Source: Bradyrhizobium sp. CSS354
GTDB lineage: Bacteria; Pseudomonadota; Alphaproteobacteria; Rhizobiales; Xanthobacteraceae
Length of the DNA: 64,000 bases
Assembly: GCF_029051725.1 (NCBI RefSeq)
Contig: NZ_JAACFU010000001.1
Span: 372,001-436,000, forward strand
Direction of reading: 5' to 3'
Positions 48,650 through 57,266 of this stretch are shown here, piece after piece (positions within the stretch are counted from its first letter, which is position 1; each line of letters starts with the position of its first letter). The notes beneath the pieces are model-generated. The model ran no database searches and was not told the DNA's origin. It saw only the letters and a list, made by a program, of their open reading frames with translations. Made by a program: the position numbers and the translations under genes.

Positions 48650-50259
48650 GGCGTCACCCCCGCAGGAATCCGCGCGCCGCTCTCGAGCCAATCGCGATAG
48701 GTACGGAATTTCAGACCGAGCTTTTCGTAATAGACCCGGAGATAGCCGTCGGCTCCGCGGGTGACGGCTACCGGCTTCACTTCCTCGACTTCCTGCGCAA
48801 TGACGCCGACATAGGCCTTGTCGCTGCCGATATAGCTGAAGCGGTAGTAACCAAGGCCGCTTGCGAGATGGCCGAGCAGAACGACATCGTGCTTCAGCCC
48901 GATATCGGAACGTCGTCCGCCGCCACCACCGCGGCCACCGCCACCGCCACCCTGGAAGCCTCCGCCGCCGCCTCGGCCGGCGAAGCTCGCACCTCCGCCG
49001 CCGCCACCGCGCGGTCCCATGCTCGCCATGCTCGCCTGGCCACGGGCCGATGCTGCAGCCGCCGAGCGGCCCGACGACACGTTCAGGGCACCGCCACCAC
49101 CGCGGTTCGCGGCCTTGGCGCCACCGCCGCTCTTGGCACCGCCCGCTTTAGGGCTGGCACTTTTTGCGCCGGCATTCTTGGCACCACCACCCTTGGCAGC
49201 GCGATCGCCACCACCTTTGGCACGATCCCCCGCGCCTTGTCGGTCACCGCCTCGATCACCTGCGCGGTCGCCGGCACGATCTCCTGCGCGATCTCCCGCA
49301 CCTGGCCGATCCTGCCCCGGCTTCTGCTGTCCGTCGCGGCCGCGGAAATCCATCCGGTCGGCGGCGCCGGCCTTCAGGTTGCTGTTGCCAAAGCGCTGCT
49401 GAACGTTGGCGTTGTTGTACCGCACCCCTTGGCGATGCGAAGGATTGTGCTGCCAGCCATTTCCGATGTTCGTGGTTCGGTGATTGATATAGACGTTGCG
49501 GTTGCCCCAGTTGCAGCCGCCGCCCCAATAATTGCCCCAGCGGCCGATGGCCCAGGCCGTGCCGAAGGCGAGACCCGCCGCGACGACGCCTGCGCCGATG
49601 TAGGACGGGTAGCCGAAGTAATATGGTGGATACTCGGTGTAGGGCCACGCGCCGTAGACTGTCGCAGGCTCGTAGTACGGCACGTACATCGTATCGGGAA
49701 CCGCCGGCTCGATCACGACCACCTGCCCGCTTTCCTCGGTCTTGACGCTCACCTTCTGCTGCTTGGTGGTCACCAACTTTTTATTGTCATAAGCCTTGGT
49801 CCGCAACCGCTGGACCGCATCCATCACATCCGGTTGCTGCGCGAGCACGGCGTCGCCCAGCGCCTTGGTCCAGTCGAGCTTGTCGCTCATCATGGCTAGG
49901 ACCTCAGCAGTCGAGGCCAGCGCCTTGATGCTGTCATCCCACGGCTGCTTCTCGACTTCAGTCTTCAGGGCATCACCCTTCAGAGTCTTGCGCTCTTTCA
50001 GCCAGCGATCGGCCTGAACGACTTCCAGAGGATAGGTGGAAGCCGCCAGCACGTTGGCAAGCAATTCGTCGGGATAGAGCGCTATCGGCGCGACCAGAGC
50101 TTCGAGCTGCTCCGGTTTCAGAAGCTCTGCGGCTTGCGCGGGGGGATTTGCCTGCTGCGGGCTGGAGGCCGGCGCCTTATCTGCAGTCTGCGCCGCCGCC
50201 GCCAGCGGAATCGCGATCACGAGCGCAACCGCCATCAAGATCCTGCCGCAGCGAAACAT
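48646..50259 (-). CDS. DUF3300 protein with C-terminal S74-type chaperone domain
   Basis: About 537 residues. Signal peptide, DUF3300 (about 35-225; EALVAPIALYPDELLANVLAASTYPLEVV region), a tyrosine-rich hydrophobic stretch, a low-complexity Gly/Ala/Arg-rich linker with tandem GDRA units (about residues 320-345), and a C-terminal SDIGLKHDVVLLG ... VGVIAQEVEEV typical of Peptidase S74 intramolecular chaperone domains. ATG 50259 follows GGAGG. A FixK-type box lies 60 bases upstream. Confidence 0.82.
   Translation of the reverse strand: MFRCGRILMAVALVIAIPLAAAAQTADKAPASSPQQANPPAQAAELLKPEQLEALVAPIALYPDELLANVLAASTYPLEVVQADRWLKERKTLKGDALKTEVEKQPWDDSIKALASTAEVLAMMSDKLDWTKALGDAVLAQQPDVMDAVQRLRTKAYDNKKLVTTKQQKVSVKTEESGQVVVIEPAVPDTMYVPYYEPATVYGAWPYTEYPPYYFGYPSYIGAGVVAAGLAFGTAWAIGRWGNYWGGGCNWGNRNVYINHRTTNIGNGWQHNPSHRQGVRYNNANVQQRFGNSNLKAGAADRMDFRGRDGQQKPGQDRPGAGDRAGDRAGDRAGDRGGDRQGAGDRAKGGGDRAAKGGGAKNAGAKSASPKAGGAKSGGGAKAANRGGGGALNVSSGRSAAAASARGQASMASMGPRGGGGGGASFAGRGGGGGFQGGGGGGRGGGGGRRSDIGLKHDVVLLGHLASGLGYYRFSYIGSDKAYVGVIAQEVEEVKPVAVTRGADGYLRVYYEKLGLKFRTYRDWLESGARIPAGVTP
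49240..49312 (-). repeat. coding tandem repeat (GDRA/GDRG units) in DUF3300 protein
   Basis: Twelve-base units encoding Gly-Asp-Arg-Ala/Gly are repeated about five times. Simple-sequence stretches like this are prone to length change between strains. Not a CRISPR: no spacers. Confidence 0.7.
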
Positions 50260-50312
50260 CAGATCCTCCATGCACATTCCCGGCGATCATCAGACCGGAG
50301 AGCTGACATTTG

Positions 50313-50326
50313 TTGATCGAGATCAA
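50313..50326. promoter_or_regulatory. FixK/FNR-type box upstream of DUF3300-DUF2950
   Basis: TTGATCGAGATCAA is a perfect TTGAT-N4-ATCAA palindrome, centred 60 bases before ATG 50259. In Bradyrhizobium FixK2 binds TTG(A/C)-N6-(T/G)CAA and activates at low oxygen. Confidence 0.75.
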
Positions 50327-50363
50327 CGAAACGCTGCCTCATCTCCCGGGACGCCCGAGCAAG

Positions 50364-51356
50364 CTAGTCGATCAGCTCAGCCTCCATCAGCAATCGTTCC
50401 GGGACCGCCAGTCCGAGGGCGTGGACGGCTCTCATGTTGATGACGAGGTCAAACCTTGTGGCGAATTGCACCGGAAGACTGCGGACCTCGGCGCCGCGAA
50501 GGATGCGAGCGACATAGCCAGCGCCGTCGCGAAACTGTTGCGTCAGGTCGGCGCCATAAGACATCAGCCCGCCATTCACAGTATAGAAGCGCACGGCGAA
50601 GATCGCCGGCACGCGGCGCTGAGCGAGCAACGGGATTGCCATGGCGCTCTGAGTACTGAAGAAGCCGCCATCCGGCAGCACGACGACCCCGCTGCCATTC
50701 CGCGCCGCAGTATCGATGGCCACGGCGATATCGGCGCTGCTGCGGACGGCGGCGCCAGTAACCGTCATGCGCAGGCGACTTTCCACCTGGTGTGCGGCCT
50801 GAAGGTATAGGGGCGCATATGGCGCGGTCTCGGGATTGTACAGAAGCACCGCACTGCTCATGCTGGGCACCATGTCCTTCAACAGGCTCAGCCATTTCCC
50901 GCTCATGGCATGCTCGTAAAGCGAGAAGCCTGTAAGATTGCTGGTCGGCCTTGCCAGATCGACGACGAGGCCTGTCCCGACCGGGTCCGAGAGCCCGACA
51001 AAGATGATCGGAATGATCTGCGTTGCAGCCCGCAGCGCCCGTGTCGTCGCCGTGCTGGTCGCAAACAGCACGTCGGGTCTGGTGGCAACAAGTTCGCGAG
51101 CTTCACGTTCCTGCCATGTCGGATTGGAGCCCGGCCAGCGCACATCGAGTCGGTAGTTCTGATTGGCGATCCAGCCGAGATCGGCGAGACCCTGCTGAAG
51201 GGCATTGACGCGCATCTGAGCGCCGCCATCGCCCACCACATTGCCAGTCAGCACGCCGACCGACGGCATCGGCCGCGGTGCCCCGTCCTGAGCGTGCGCG
51301 AAGACCGGACAAGCGGCTGCAGCCCCGACCAAGGCCATGAACTCACGACGCTTCAT
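50364..51356 (-). CDS. ABC-type substrate-binding protein (PF04392 group)
   Basis: 330 residues with a Tat-like signal (MKRREFMALVGAAAACPVFAHA). The two-lobe binding fold shows VGVLTG, LDVRWPG, PDVLFATSTATTRALRAATQIIPIIFV and a C-terminal RFDLVINMRAVHALGL, all standard in this group. No permease or ATPase is adjacent, as usual for these orphan proteins. A FixK-type box lies 89 bases upstream. Confidence 0.88.
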   Translation of the reverse strand: MKRREFMALVGAAAACPVFAHAQDGAPRPMPSVGVLTGNVVGDGGAQMRVNALQQGLADLGWIANQNYRLDVRWPGSNPTWQEREARELVATRPDVLFATSTATTRALRAATQIIPIIFVGLSDPVGTGLVVDLARPTSNLTGFSLYEHAMSGKWLSLLKDMVPSMSSAVLLYNPETAPYAPLYLQAAHQVESRLRMTVTGAAVRSSADIAVAIDTAARNGSGVVVLPDGGFFSTQSAMAIPLLAQRRVPAIFAVRFYTVNGGLMSYGADLTQQFRDGAGYVARILRGAEVRSLPVQFATRFDLVINMRAVHALGLAVPERLLMEAELID

Positions 51357-51438
51357 CGCCCGTCCGTTATCCCCCGAATGTCCCGCACCCCTCGCATGAC
51401 GCGATTGCTGAAGGAAACGGGGTTGGCGGCCGGAGGGT

Positions 51439-51452
51439 TTGATCAAGATCAA
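51439..51452. promoter_or_regulatory. FixK/FNR-type box upstream of ABC-type binding protein
   Basis: TTGATCAAGATCAA fits TTGAT-N4-ATCAA exactly, centred about 89 bases before ATG 51356. Confidence 0.75.
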
Positions 51453-51505
51453 GGTAGCTGAGCTTGGGTTCGGCCGTGGTGTGACTTGATTTGGAGTGAC
51501 CACCG

Positions 51506-52849
51506 TCAGGTGCGGTCAACTGGCTGACCGAGCGCTTGCTCATGTCCGTGCGCGGACAGCAGGATCCGACGGTCGTGAATCAGGCTCTGAAGACGATGCG
51601 CAGCGACATTCAATGTCGTGACATCGAGCGCATTCTCGTCTCCTGCAGTGGCCTTGGCGCGCTGGCCCTGGAGCACCCGGTCGATCTCCACCTCGATATC
51701 GGACAGTTCGGCCTCCGCCTCCGTCCTGCGTATCCGCGCGCCCAGCGCATACAGCAAGTCCAGGCCCCGTTCGTCTTTAGAGGGATCACGCACCTGAAGG
51801 AATTTCCAAGCCGCCGCCAATACGGAGATGAGGCCGCCGAAAATCATGGGCGCGAGGAAGATCGCGTTTCCCCATTCGTCCAGAAAGCTCTGCTGCGTTC
51901 CGTTGTAGAATGCTGCGGCGCCAGGATGGACCGGGAGGAAGGCGTCCGAATCCGTGCTCGGCGTGGTCATTTGCGAGAGGATGGGCAATTCGCCGAGCAG
52001 GTCCCTGCGCGCCTTCATCAGCGCGTCGGCCAGGCTACCCGCCACCTCTGCGCTGAGGTGCTTTTGCGCGACCACATAGAACGAAACCCGCAGCGTGGTG
52101 AGATCCTCGCTCGGGACAGGCGGCGAACCGCGCAGCGTGCCCTTCGGGACATCGAAGCTTTCATAGGCGCGCTGCTTTTCCGCGATGGCACCAGCCGCCT
52201 CGACGGGAAGAAGGACCGGCGCGGTCTTCGGCGTCTGCAGAAAGAGGCCGCGCAAGAGAGCGAGATACTTTTCGGCAAGGGGAACGACGACCAGAATCGC
52301 CCGTACCTCCTTGGCGTCGAGTGCCCGCCGCGCGTCTGCCGGCTGGAGATTGCGGAATGTCACGTTGGCGCGCCCCAGGCCGTATTCCTCACTGAGGACG
52401 TTGACGATGTTGCGATTTATCTCGCCGCCGATCACGCCGACACTGGCGCGTTTCAACCCGGCGATATCGGTAATTGCCGAGCCCGGCGGCGCAACCAAGA
52501 GGACAACGGCATGGGCGAGAACCACGATGGCCTGCGCTTGCGATAGGTCGCCGACGTCACCGCGGACGACAGCAAGCTCGACCTTCTCGGCCGCAAACTG
52601 CTCGGCAGCATCAACCGCGTTGGTGGTTTCCACCAGCTTGAGCCGGACCGGGGCGTTCACGACGGCAAGCCGGCTTGCCAACGCCGCTACCAGACGCGCG
52701 GCCTCCCCGTCCAAGGATCCAACCGCGATGGTCAACGTCGTCGGGCGGGAATACCAGCGGTATCCGACCAGGCCGGCCCCAAGCACGAGAACGACAGCGC
52801 TGGAGACAATGACGGAACGAAGCCAGATCGGCATTTTCGCAGGGACCAT
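51506..52849 (-). CDS. TAXI-family solute-binding protein with membrane anchors
   Basis: 447 residues. N-terminal helix (8-30), a TAXI/TRAP-type binding domain (35-320; LTIAVGSLDGEAARLVAALASRL start), then a second membrane helix near 335-355 and a cytoplasmic tail of about 90 residues. TRAP permease genes are absent. The C-terminal helix and tail are unusual for a free periplasmic protein, suggesting a sensor or a fixed complex. It ends the DUF3302-HlyD-TAXI unit. Confidence 0.8.
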   Translation of the reverse strand: MVPAKMPIWLRSVIVSSAVVLVLGAGLVGYRWYSRPTTLTIAVGSLDGEAARLVAALASRLAVVNAPVRLKLVETTNAVDAAEQFAAEKVELAVVRGDVGDLSQAQAIVVLAHAVVLLVAPPGSAITDIAGLKRASVGVIGGEINRNIVNVLSEEYGLGRANVTFRNLQPADARRALDAKEVRAILVVVPLAEKYLALLRGLFLQTPKTAPVLLPVEAAGAIAEKQRAYESFDVPKGTLRGSPPVPSEDLTTLRVSFYVVAQKHLSAEVAGSLADALMKARRDLLGELPILSQMTTPSTDSDAFLPVHPGAAAFYNGTQQSFLDEWGNAIFLAPMIFGGLISVLAAAWKFLQVRDPSKDERGLDLLYALGARIRRTEAEAELSDIEVEIDRVLQGQRAKATAGDENALDVTTLNVAAHRLQSLIHDRRILLSAHGHEQALGQPVDRT

Positions 52850-52963
52850 ATGGCGCTCACGGTGAATCGGAGATCCGGCGGCCGCACGGGCTCATTGACA
52901 CCCGTCCGGCTCAGCTGCGGCTTATTGCTCAACCGGTGCGATTCAAGCCAAGAGCGGACCCGT

Positions 52964-54196
52964 TCAGTGCCCGCTCAGCACCAGCGTCTTGATCGGCAGC
53001 AGCAGCGCCTGAATTCGCAACAGCATGGCGTGCACGAGCCCGACGCCATCGACGACATGCAGAGCGACGGCCCGAGCCGTGCCCGTCTCCTTCGCAGTGA
53101 TCTCCTCGTGATTGCTGGTATAGGCATTGACGATGCAGCTGCTGCCCGGCGTCAAGCCTTCAAGTCCGCCCTTGTAGAGCGGCTCCAGGAAGGCGAGTAT
53201 CGAACCCGGCTTGCGTGCATTCTGAAGTTCAATCAATTCCTGGCCAGCCTGGACCTGGCCGGCGGCGATGTAGTCCTGCACATCGGTGACAACGAGCGGA
53301 ATGATCACCCACGGCTTGGAGATGCAGGTCGCTTCCGCGACCATCCCTACCTTCATCACCCCCGCTTCAATCTGTCCAAACCCGGCCTGCAGCCTACCCC
53401 TGCCGGCATCCGCCGGTATCAACACGCCGGCTGGTCGCATGATCTGGGCGACGAGATCGCCAGGTCGAACGAAGAACTGTTCGACCCGCCCGTCGACGCC
53501 GGCGCGAACGAAGGTCTTGTCGAGATCGACCTGCGCTTCAGCCAACGCCGCCTGGCCGCTCGCTTTTTCAGCCGGCAACAGCGTTGAAAGCCGCAACATC
53601 GCCGACGTCTTGGACGCGGTGGCCGAGTCCACACCAGCCTGCCGCTGGTTGACCACGACCTGTAGTTTCTCGATATCGCGTTGCGGGACGATACCGGGAT
53701 TGCGGCGCTGCAGCTCCGTCTTGACGTCCAGCTCGTCCTTGGCCTGCTGAAGGCTGGCCTTGGCTTCCTGGATCTGCGCTTCGGCCTTGACCACGTCGTT
53801 TTCGGCGCTTGTCATCGCGGCGTCGACCTCGGCGATCTTGCGCGTGGCCGTCTCCAAGGCGGCCTTCTGCTTCGAACTGTCCAACCTGAACAGCACATCG
53901 CCTTTCTTCACTGCCTCGCTGTAGCCGACATTGACTTCCGCGACGCGGCCGGAGCCTTCAGGAAGGATGGGGACCGTCCGAAAATAGAGCGCGGCCGAGG
54001 TCGTTGACGGGTGAAAGTAGAAGATCATCGTGATCAGCGAAATCGTCAGCATCAGGCAGCCGGTGATGCCCCATCGCAATTCATACCAGATGGAAAAGAA
54101 AGTGATCTCCTTGCCGAAACGTTTGCCCTGGGCATAGCGGCGGTAGAGGTAGTCCGGCAGGATGGTCAGGAGGGAGCAGAACATGAGCTCAAACAT
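52964..54196 (-). CDS. HlyD/membrane-fusion family protein (YiaV/YibH-like)
   Basis: 410 residues. An N-terminal membrane helix (about 45-65), a barrel-sandwich start SGRVAEVNVGYSEAVKKGDVLFRLD, a coiled-coil (110-190), and the return strand FVRAGVDGRVEQFFVRPGDL. YiaV/YibH-type proteins pair with small DUF3302 partners, as here. Its start overlaps the DUF3302 stop by eight bases. Confidence 0.85.
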   Translation of the reverse strand: MFELMFCSLLTILPDYLYRRYAQGKRFGKEITFFSIWYELRWGITGCLMLTISLITMIFYFHPSTTSAALYFRTVPILPEGSGRVAEVNVGYSEAVKKGDVLFRLDSSKQKAALETATRKIAEVDAAMTSAENDVVKAEAQIQEAKASLQQAKDELDVKTELQRRNPGIVPQRDIEKLQVVVNQRQAGVDSATASKTSAMLRLSTLLPAEKASGQAALAEAQVDLDKTFVRAGVDGRVEQFFVRPGDLVAQIMRPAGVLIPADAGRGRLQAGFGQIEAGVMKVGMVAEATCISKPWVIIPLVVTDVQDYIAAGQVQAGQELIELQNARKPGSILAFLEPLYKGGLEGLTPGSSCIVNAYTSNHEEITAKETGTARAVALHVVDGVGLVHAMLLRIQALLLPIKTLVLSGH

Positions 54197-54620
54197 GGCT
54201 GTGCTCCTTCCCCTTGACGATCGGCTTCTCAACCGGCGGCAAGCCGGGGAGTTCGGGCTCCCGACCCTCGCCGGGCGCGGCGTCGGCGATCCTCTCGACC
54301 GAGCCTGCGATACTCCGCAGCGGCGTGCCGAAATCCGGCAAGTCGATCATCGCGAGCAGAAGGCCAGCCACCCAGAAAATGTGCATGTGCGTAAAGAGCG
54401 AGATGATGCCCAGCACGGCCACGATCTCGAACTGAAGCTTCTGCGACTTGTGGGCCATTCGTTCCGGCAGGCTGTGCAGCTTCCAATACAGCGTCCCAAC
54501 CCAGAGCACACTGCCGACCAGAAAGATCCCCATCACCACCATCAGCACGTCCGTCCCGCTTCCCGGCGCGAGATAGAACGGCAGATGATGCGGGGCCATT
54601 GGATGAAGTTGCTCGCTCAA
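54189..54620 (-). CDS. DUF3302 inner-membrane protein (YiaW/YibI-like)
   Basis: 143 residues with two hydrophobic helices (about 22-45 and 70-95) and a Pro/Glu-rich C-terminus. The YiaW-YiaV pair of enterobacteria is the model for this and the HlyD gene. First gene of the minus-strand unit; a perfect FixK box lies 83 bases upstream. Confidence 0.82.
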   Translation of the reverse strand: MSEQLHPMAPHHLPFYLAPGSGTDVLMVVMGIFLVGSVLWVGTLYWKLHSLPERMAHKSQKLQFEIVAVLGIISLFTHMHIFWVAGLLLAMIDLPDFGTPLRSIAGSVERIADAAPGEGREPELPGLPPVEKPIVKGKEHSHV

Positions 54621-54696
54621 TGGTCGCCTCCACAGAAGGGATCAGGGCGGTCTGCGCGCCGGTTAGTTACCCTGGCCGCGCAGGTGAGAAAATTGC

Positions 54697-54710
54697 TTGA
54701 TATGAATCAA
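54697..54710. promoter_or_regulatory. FixK/FNR-type box between DUF3302 and 54780 gene
   Basis: TTGATATGAATCAA is a perfect TTGAT-N4-ATCAA palindrome. It lies 83 bases before the minus-strand DUF3302 start and 76 before the plus-strand start at 54780, so could serve either or both. Confidence 0.78.
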
Positions 54711-54779
54711 GGGTCCGAACGGCGCGAAACCTAGCCTAGCCCTGACTCCAATCCCACAGCAAGCCAGGAACGCACAATC

Positions 54780-55232
54780 ATGCCCGGCATCGATGAGCTC
54801 ATTCCCAACGCACTGCAAATCCGCAAGGAAGCCGCGCTCGAGGAAGCCAGAAAGGCTGAGGAATATGTTCGCCTCGCCGCCGCGGCCGAAGCCGAGAAAC
54901 GCGCTCTGATCGAACGGCTGAGCAAACCGTCCGGCAAGTCCGAGGAGGAGAAGATCAAGCTCGCCTCGACCATCATCCAGCGCGCGGTTCGCAACGGCCT
55001 GACCGAAGTGCAGGTCTATCGCTTCCCGAACACGCTGTGCACCGACAAGGGCCGCGCGATCAACCAGATGGAAGCGGGCTGGGAGACAACGCTGACTGGA
55101 ATTCCAAAGGAGATCTTCGAGCTCTGGACCGAATACCTCAAGCCGCGCGGCTATCGCATCGGCTATCAGGTCATCGACTTCCCGGACGGCGTGCCCGGCG
55201 ACATCGGGGTCACCATCTCGTGGGGCGACTGA
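54780..55232 (+). CDS. conserved hypothetical protein (coiled coil plus alpha/beta tail)
   Basis: 150 residues. A charged helical N-terminus (about 8-60, rich in Ala/Glu/Arg) precedes a compact domain (LTEVQVYRFPNTLCTDKGRAINQ ... GYRIGYQVIDFPDG, VTISW). No signal or membrane segment. I do not recognise a family. The next gene, ppk2, begins 36 bases on, so the two may be co-transcribed under the FixK-type box at 54697. Confidence 0.75.
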   Translation: MPGIDELIPNALQIRKEAALEEARKAEEYVRLAAAAEAEKRALIERLSKPSGKSEEEKIKLASTIIQRAVRNGLTEVQVYRFPNTLCTDKGRAINQMEAGWETTLTGIPKEIFELWTEYLKPRGYRIGYQVIDFPDGVPGDIGVTISWGD

Positions 55233-55268
55233 TCACGGTTTGGCCGAGTTGAGAGAAGGCGGAGCGGC

Positions 55269-56069
55269 ATGGCAAAGGACGAAGCCTCAGAGCGGATGAA
55301 GCGCAAGGACTACGAGAAGGAGCTCGAAAAGCTCCAGATCGAGCTTTGCCATCTCCAGGATTATGTAAGGGAAAACAAGCTTCGAGTCATCGTTCTGTTC
55401 GAAGGCCGCGACGCGGCCGGCAAAGGCGGCACGATCAAGGCGATCACAGAAAAGGTCAGCCCGCGCGTGTTCCGGGTGGTGGCGCTGCCGGCGCCATCGG
55501 ATCGCGAAAAGACGCAGCTTTTCTTCCAGCGCTACATGAAACAGTTTCCGGCCGGGGGCGAGATCGTGATCTTCGACCGGAGCTGGTACAATCGCGCCGG
55601 CGTCGAATACGTCATGGGATTCTGCTCGCCCGCCGAGCACGATCGTTTCCTGTCGCTCTGCCCGCAAATGGAAAAGTACGCCATCGACGGCGGCATCATT
55701 CTGATCAAGATCTGGCTCGAGGTCGGGATGGACGAGCAGGAGCGCCGCTTCAACGCCCGCATCGACGATCCGGTGCGGCAATGGAAGTTGAGTCCGATGG
55801 ACCTCGAATCCTTCAAGCGCTGGTATGATTATTCGCGCGCGCGCGACCTGATGCTCAAGAAGACGAGCACGAAGGACGCTCCTTGGTACATCATACGCTC
55901 CGACGACAAGCGGCGGGCGCGGCTGAACTGTATCGCGCACATCCTGGAGGCTATCCCCCACAAGCGGATCAAGAAGGACAAGGTGAAGCTACCGAAGCGT
56001 TCCGACAAAGGGCGCTACAATGACCAGGCCAGCCTGCGCGGGATGAACTTCGTCACCGAGCGATATTGA
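55269..56069 (+). CDS. ppk2: polyphosphate kinase 2
   Basis: 266 residues. Walker A GRDAAGKGG (46-54), Walker B-like IFDRSWYNR, the lid segment DDPVRQWKLSPMD and the RRARLNCIAHIL C-terminal pattern of class I PPK2. Uses polyphosphate to phosphorylate nucleoside mono- or diphosphates, providing GTP/ATP under energy stress. A short coiled-coil N-terminus (10-35) precedes the P-loop. Confidence 0.92.
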   Translation: MAKDEASERMKRKDYEKELEKLQIELCHLQDYVRENKLRVIVLFEGRDAAGKGGTIKAITEKVSPRVFRVVALPAPSDREKTQLFFQRYMKQFPAGGEIVIFDRSWYNRAGVEYVMGFCSPAEHDRFLSLCPQMEKYAIDGGIILIKIWLEVGMDEQERRFNARIDDPVRQWKLSPMDLESFKRWYDYSRARDLMLKKTSTKDAPWYIIRSDDKRRARLNCIAHILEAIPHKRIKKDKVKLPKRSDKGRYNDQASLRGMNFVTERY

Positions 56070-56165
56070 CGAGGTGATCGGGCCGCACGGCCAGTGCGGT
56101 CAGATCTTTGACGGTCAGATCGATGCTGCCGACGGACTTCGCTGGCCCGTCAGCAGCGCTTTCCC

Positions 56166-56621
56166 TCAATACGGATACTGGTTGGGGCAGACCCAGTTGC
56201 CGTACGTGTCCTGATAACAACCGTTACTGTAGTTGTTATTGTAGTATCCGTAGGCGCCCGCGGCGGCCGCACCGACGGCAGCAGCACCGTAAGCCGCGCC
56301 TCGATAGCCATATCGCGGATAGCCTCCGGGATAACCGGCGACGGGACGGCCGGGACGGCCCGCAACGGGGTAACCTGGACGGCCAGGACGACCAGCAATC
56401 GGATGGCTTGGCCGCGGACCTCCTGCGTAGTGGCGTCCGCCTCCGCCATGGATGCGTCCGGCATGAACCCCGCCGCCATGAAAACCTCCGGCGCGCATGC
56501 CCCCTCCACCTCCGCGATAGCCACCACCGCCACCTCCGCGGCGGGCATAGGCATCATCGGGAATGAGCGTGGCCGTGAGAAGAACGACGGCCGCAACAAA
56601 AGCTAGTAGATATCGAAGCAT
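56166..56621 (-). CDS. small secreted Gly/Tyr-rich protein
   Basis: 151 residues. Signal peptide (cleavage near DAYARR), then a Gly-rich and His-containing stretch with RPGRPGYPVAG-like repeats, a hydrophobic Ala/Gly segment (105-122) and a C-terminal YYNNNYSNGCYQDTYGNWVCPNQ with two cysteines. Resembles many small rhizobial envelope proteins of unknown role; not assigned further. No FixK box was found upstream. Confidence 0.75.
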   Translation of the reverse strand: MLRYLLAFVAAVVLLTATLIPDDAYARRGGGGGGYRGGGGGMRAGGFHGGGVHAGRIHGGGGRHYAGGPRPSHPIAGRPGRPGYPVAGRPGRPVAGYPGGYPRYGYRGAAYGAAAVGAAAAGAYGYYNNNYSNGCYQDTYGNWVCPNQYPY

Positions 56622-56797
56622 GGCATGTCCTCCCTCGATATGGGTGCCGTGATCCGCTTCGACGATGCCTCGCGAAACGCGGTTGGCACCCGACCCGGCG
56701 CTGATCTGCGGGCGCTTCCCCGACCTACGTGCATGAGAAAAGCAGCCGCCATTCAGCTAGAGCGCCGCGACCGCCGAAGCGGCGCGAGACTACCGCT

Positions 56798-57235
56798 CTA
56801 CCGCTTCAAAGCTATCGTCACGCCCCCCACAGCGGCTGACAGCTCCGCACCGACCTTCGGCCCGCTAAGCTGCAGAATCACGCCGTTGCCGTTTTGTAGC
56901 TGAACGGCACCTGCGCCGGCAGCGATAGCACCGCCCGCACCGCCGACAGCGTAGGAGCCTTCGATCGACTCCGGTCCCCTCAGGTTGAGGGCGCGACCGA
57001 CCAGCTTGGTGGTCGAGGCGCCGATCGTGAAGCCGACGCTCATACCCGAGACGGTGAAGGGATATTTGTGGCCGCGATACAGCAGAACGCCCTCGCCCCC
57101 ACCGACGCCAACGATGAATCCGCCCTTGGTGAAGACAACGGCAACTTGGCCGGTCTCTGCCCGCGATGGCGTGCTGAATCCGGTGACGCCTGCCAGCGAG
57201 GCGACCAGGGCGGCATAGATAGCGACTTTTCTCAT
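56798..57235 (-). CDS. secreted beta-rich hypothetical protein
   Basis: 145 residues with a signal peptide (cleavage near PSRAE). Gly-rich beta sheet: VGVGGGEGVLLYRGHKYPFTVSGMSVGFTIGAS, ending GAELSAAVGGVTIALK. The pattern resembles periplasmic EipA/DUF1134-like proteins, but I would not assign it. Lies 31 bases after the AspT stop, so it may be the third gene of the decarboxylase operon. Confidence 0.65.
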   Translation of the reverse strand: MRKVAIYAALVASLAGVTGFSTPSRAETGQVAVVFTKGGFIVGVGGGEGVLLYRGHKYPFTVSGMSVGFTIGASTTKLVGRALNLRGPESIEGSYAVGGAGGAIAAGAGAVQLQNGNGVILQLSGPKVGAELSAAVGGVTIALKR

Positions 57236-57266
57236 GACTTTTCTTTCCTCTGGTTTTGACGCCGAG

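Noticed and set aside
49240..49312. Short repeats suggesting a CRISPR array
   Set aside because: Units are contiguous 12-mers in a coding frame with no spacers or cas genes.
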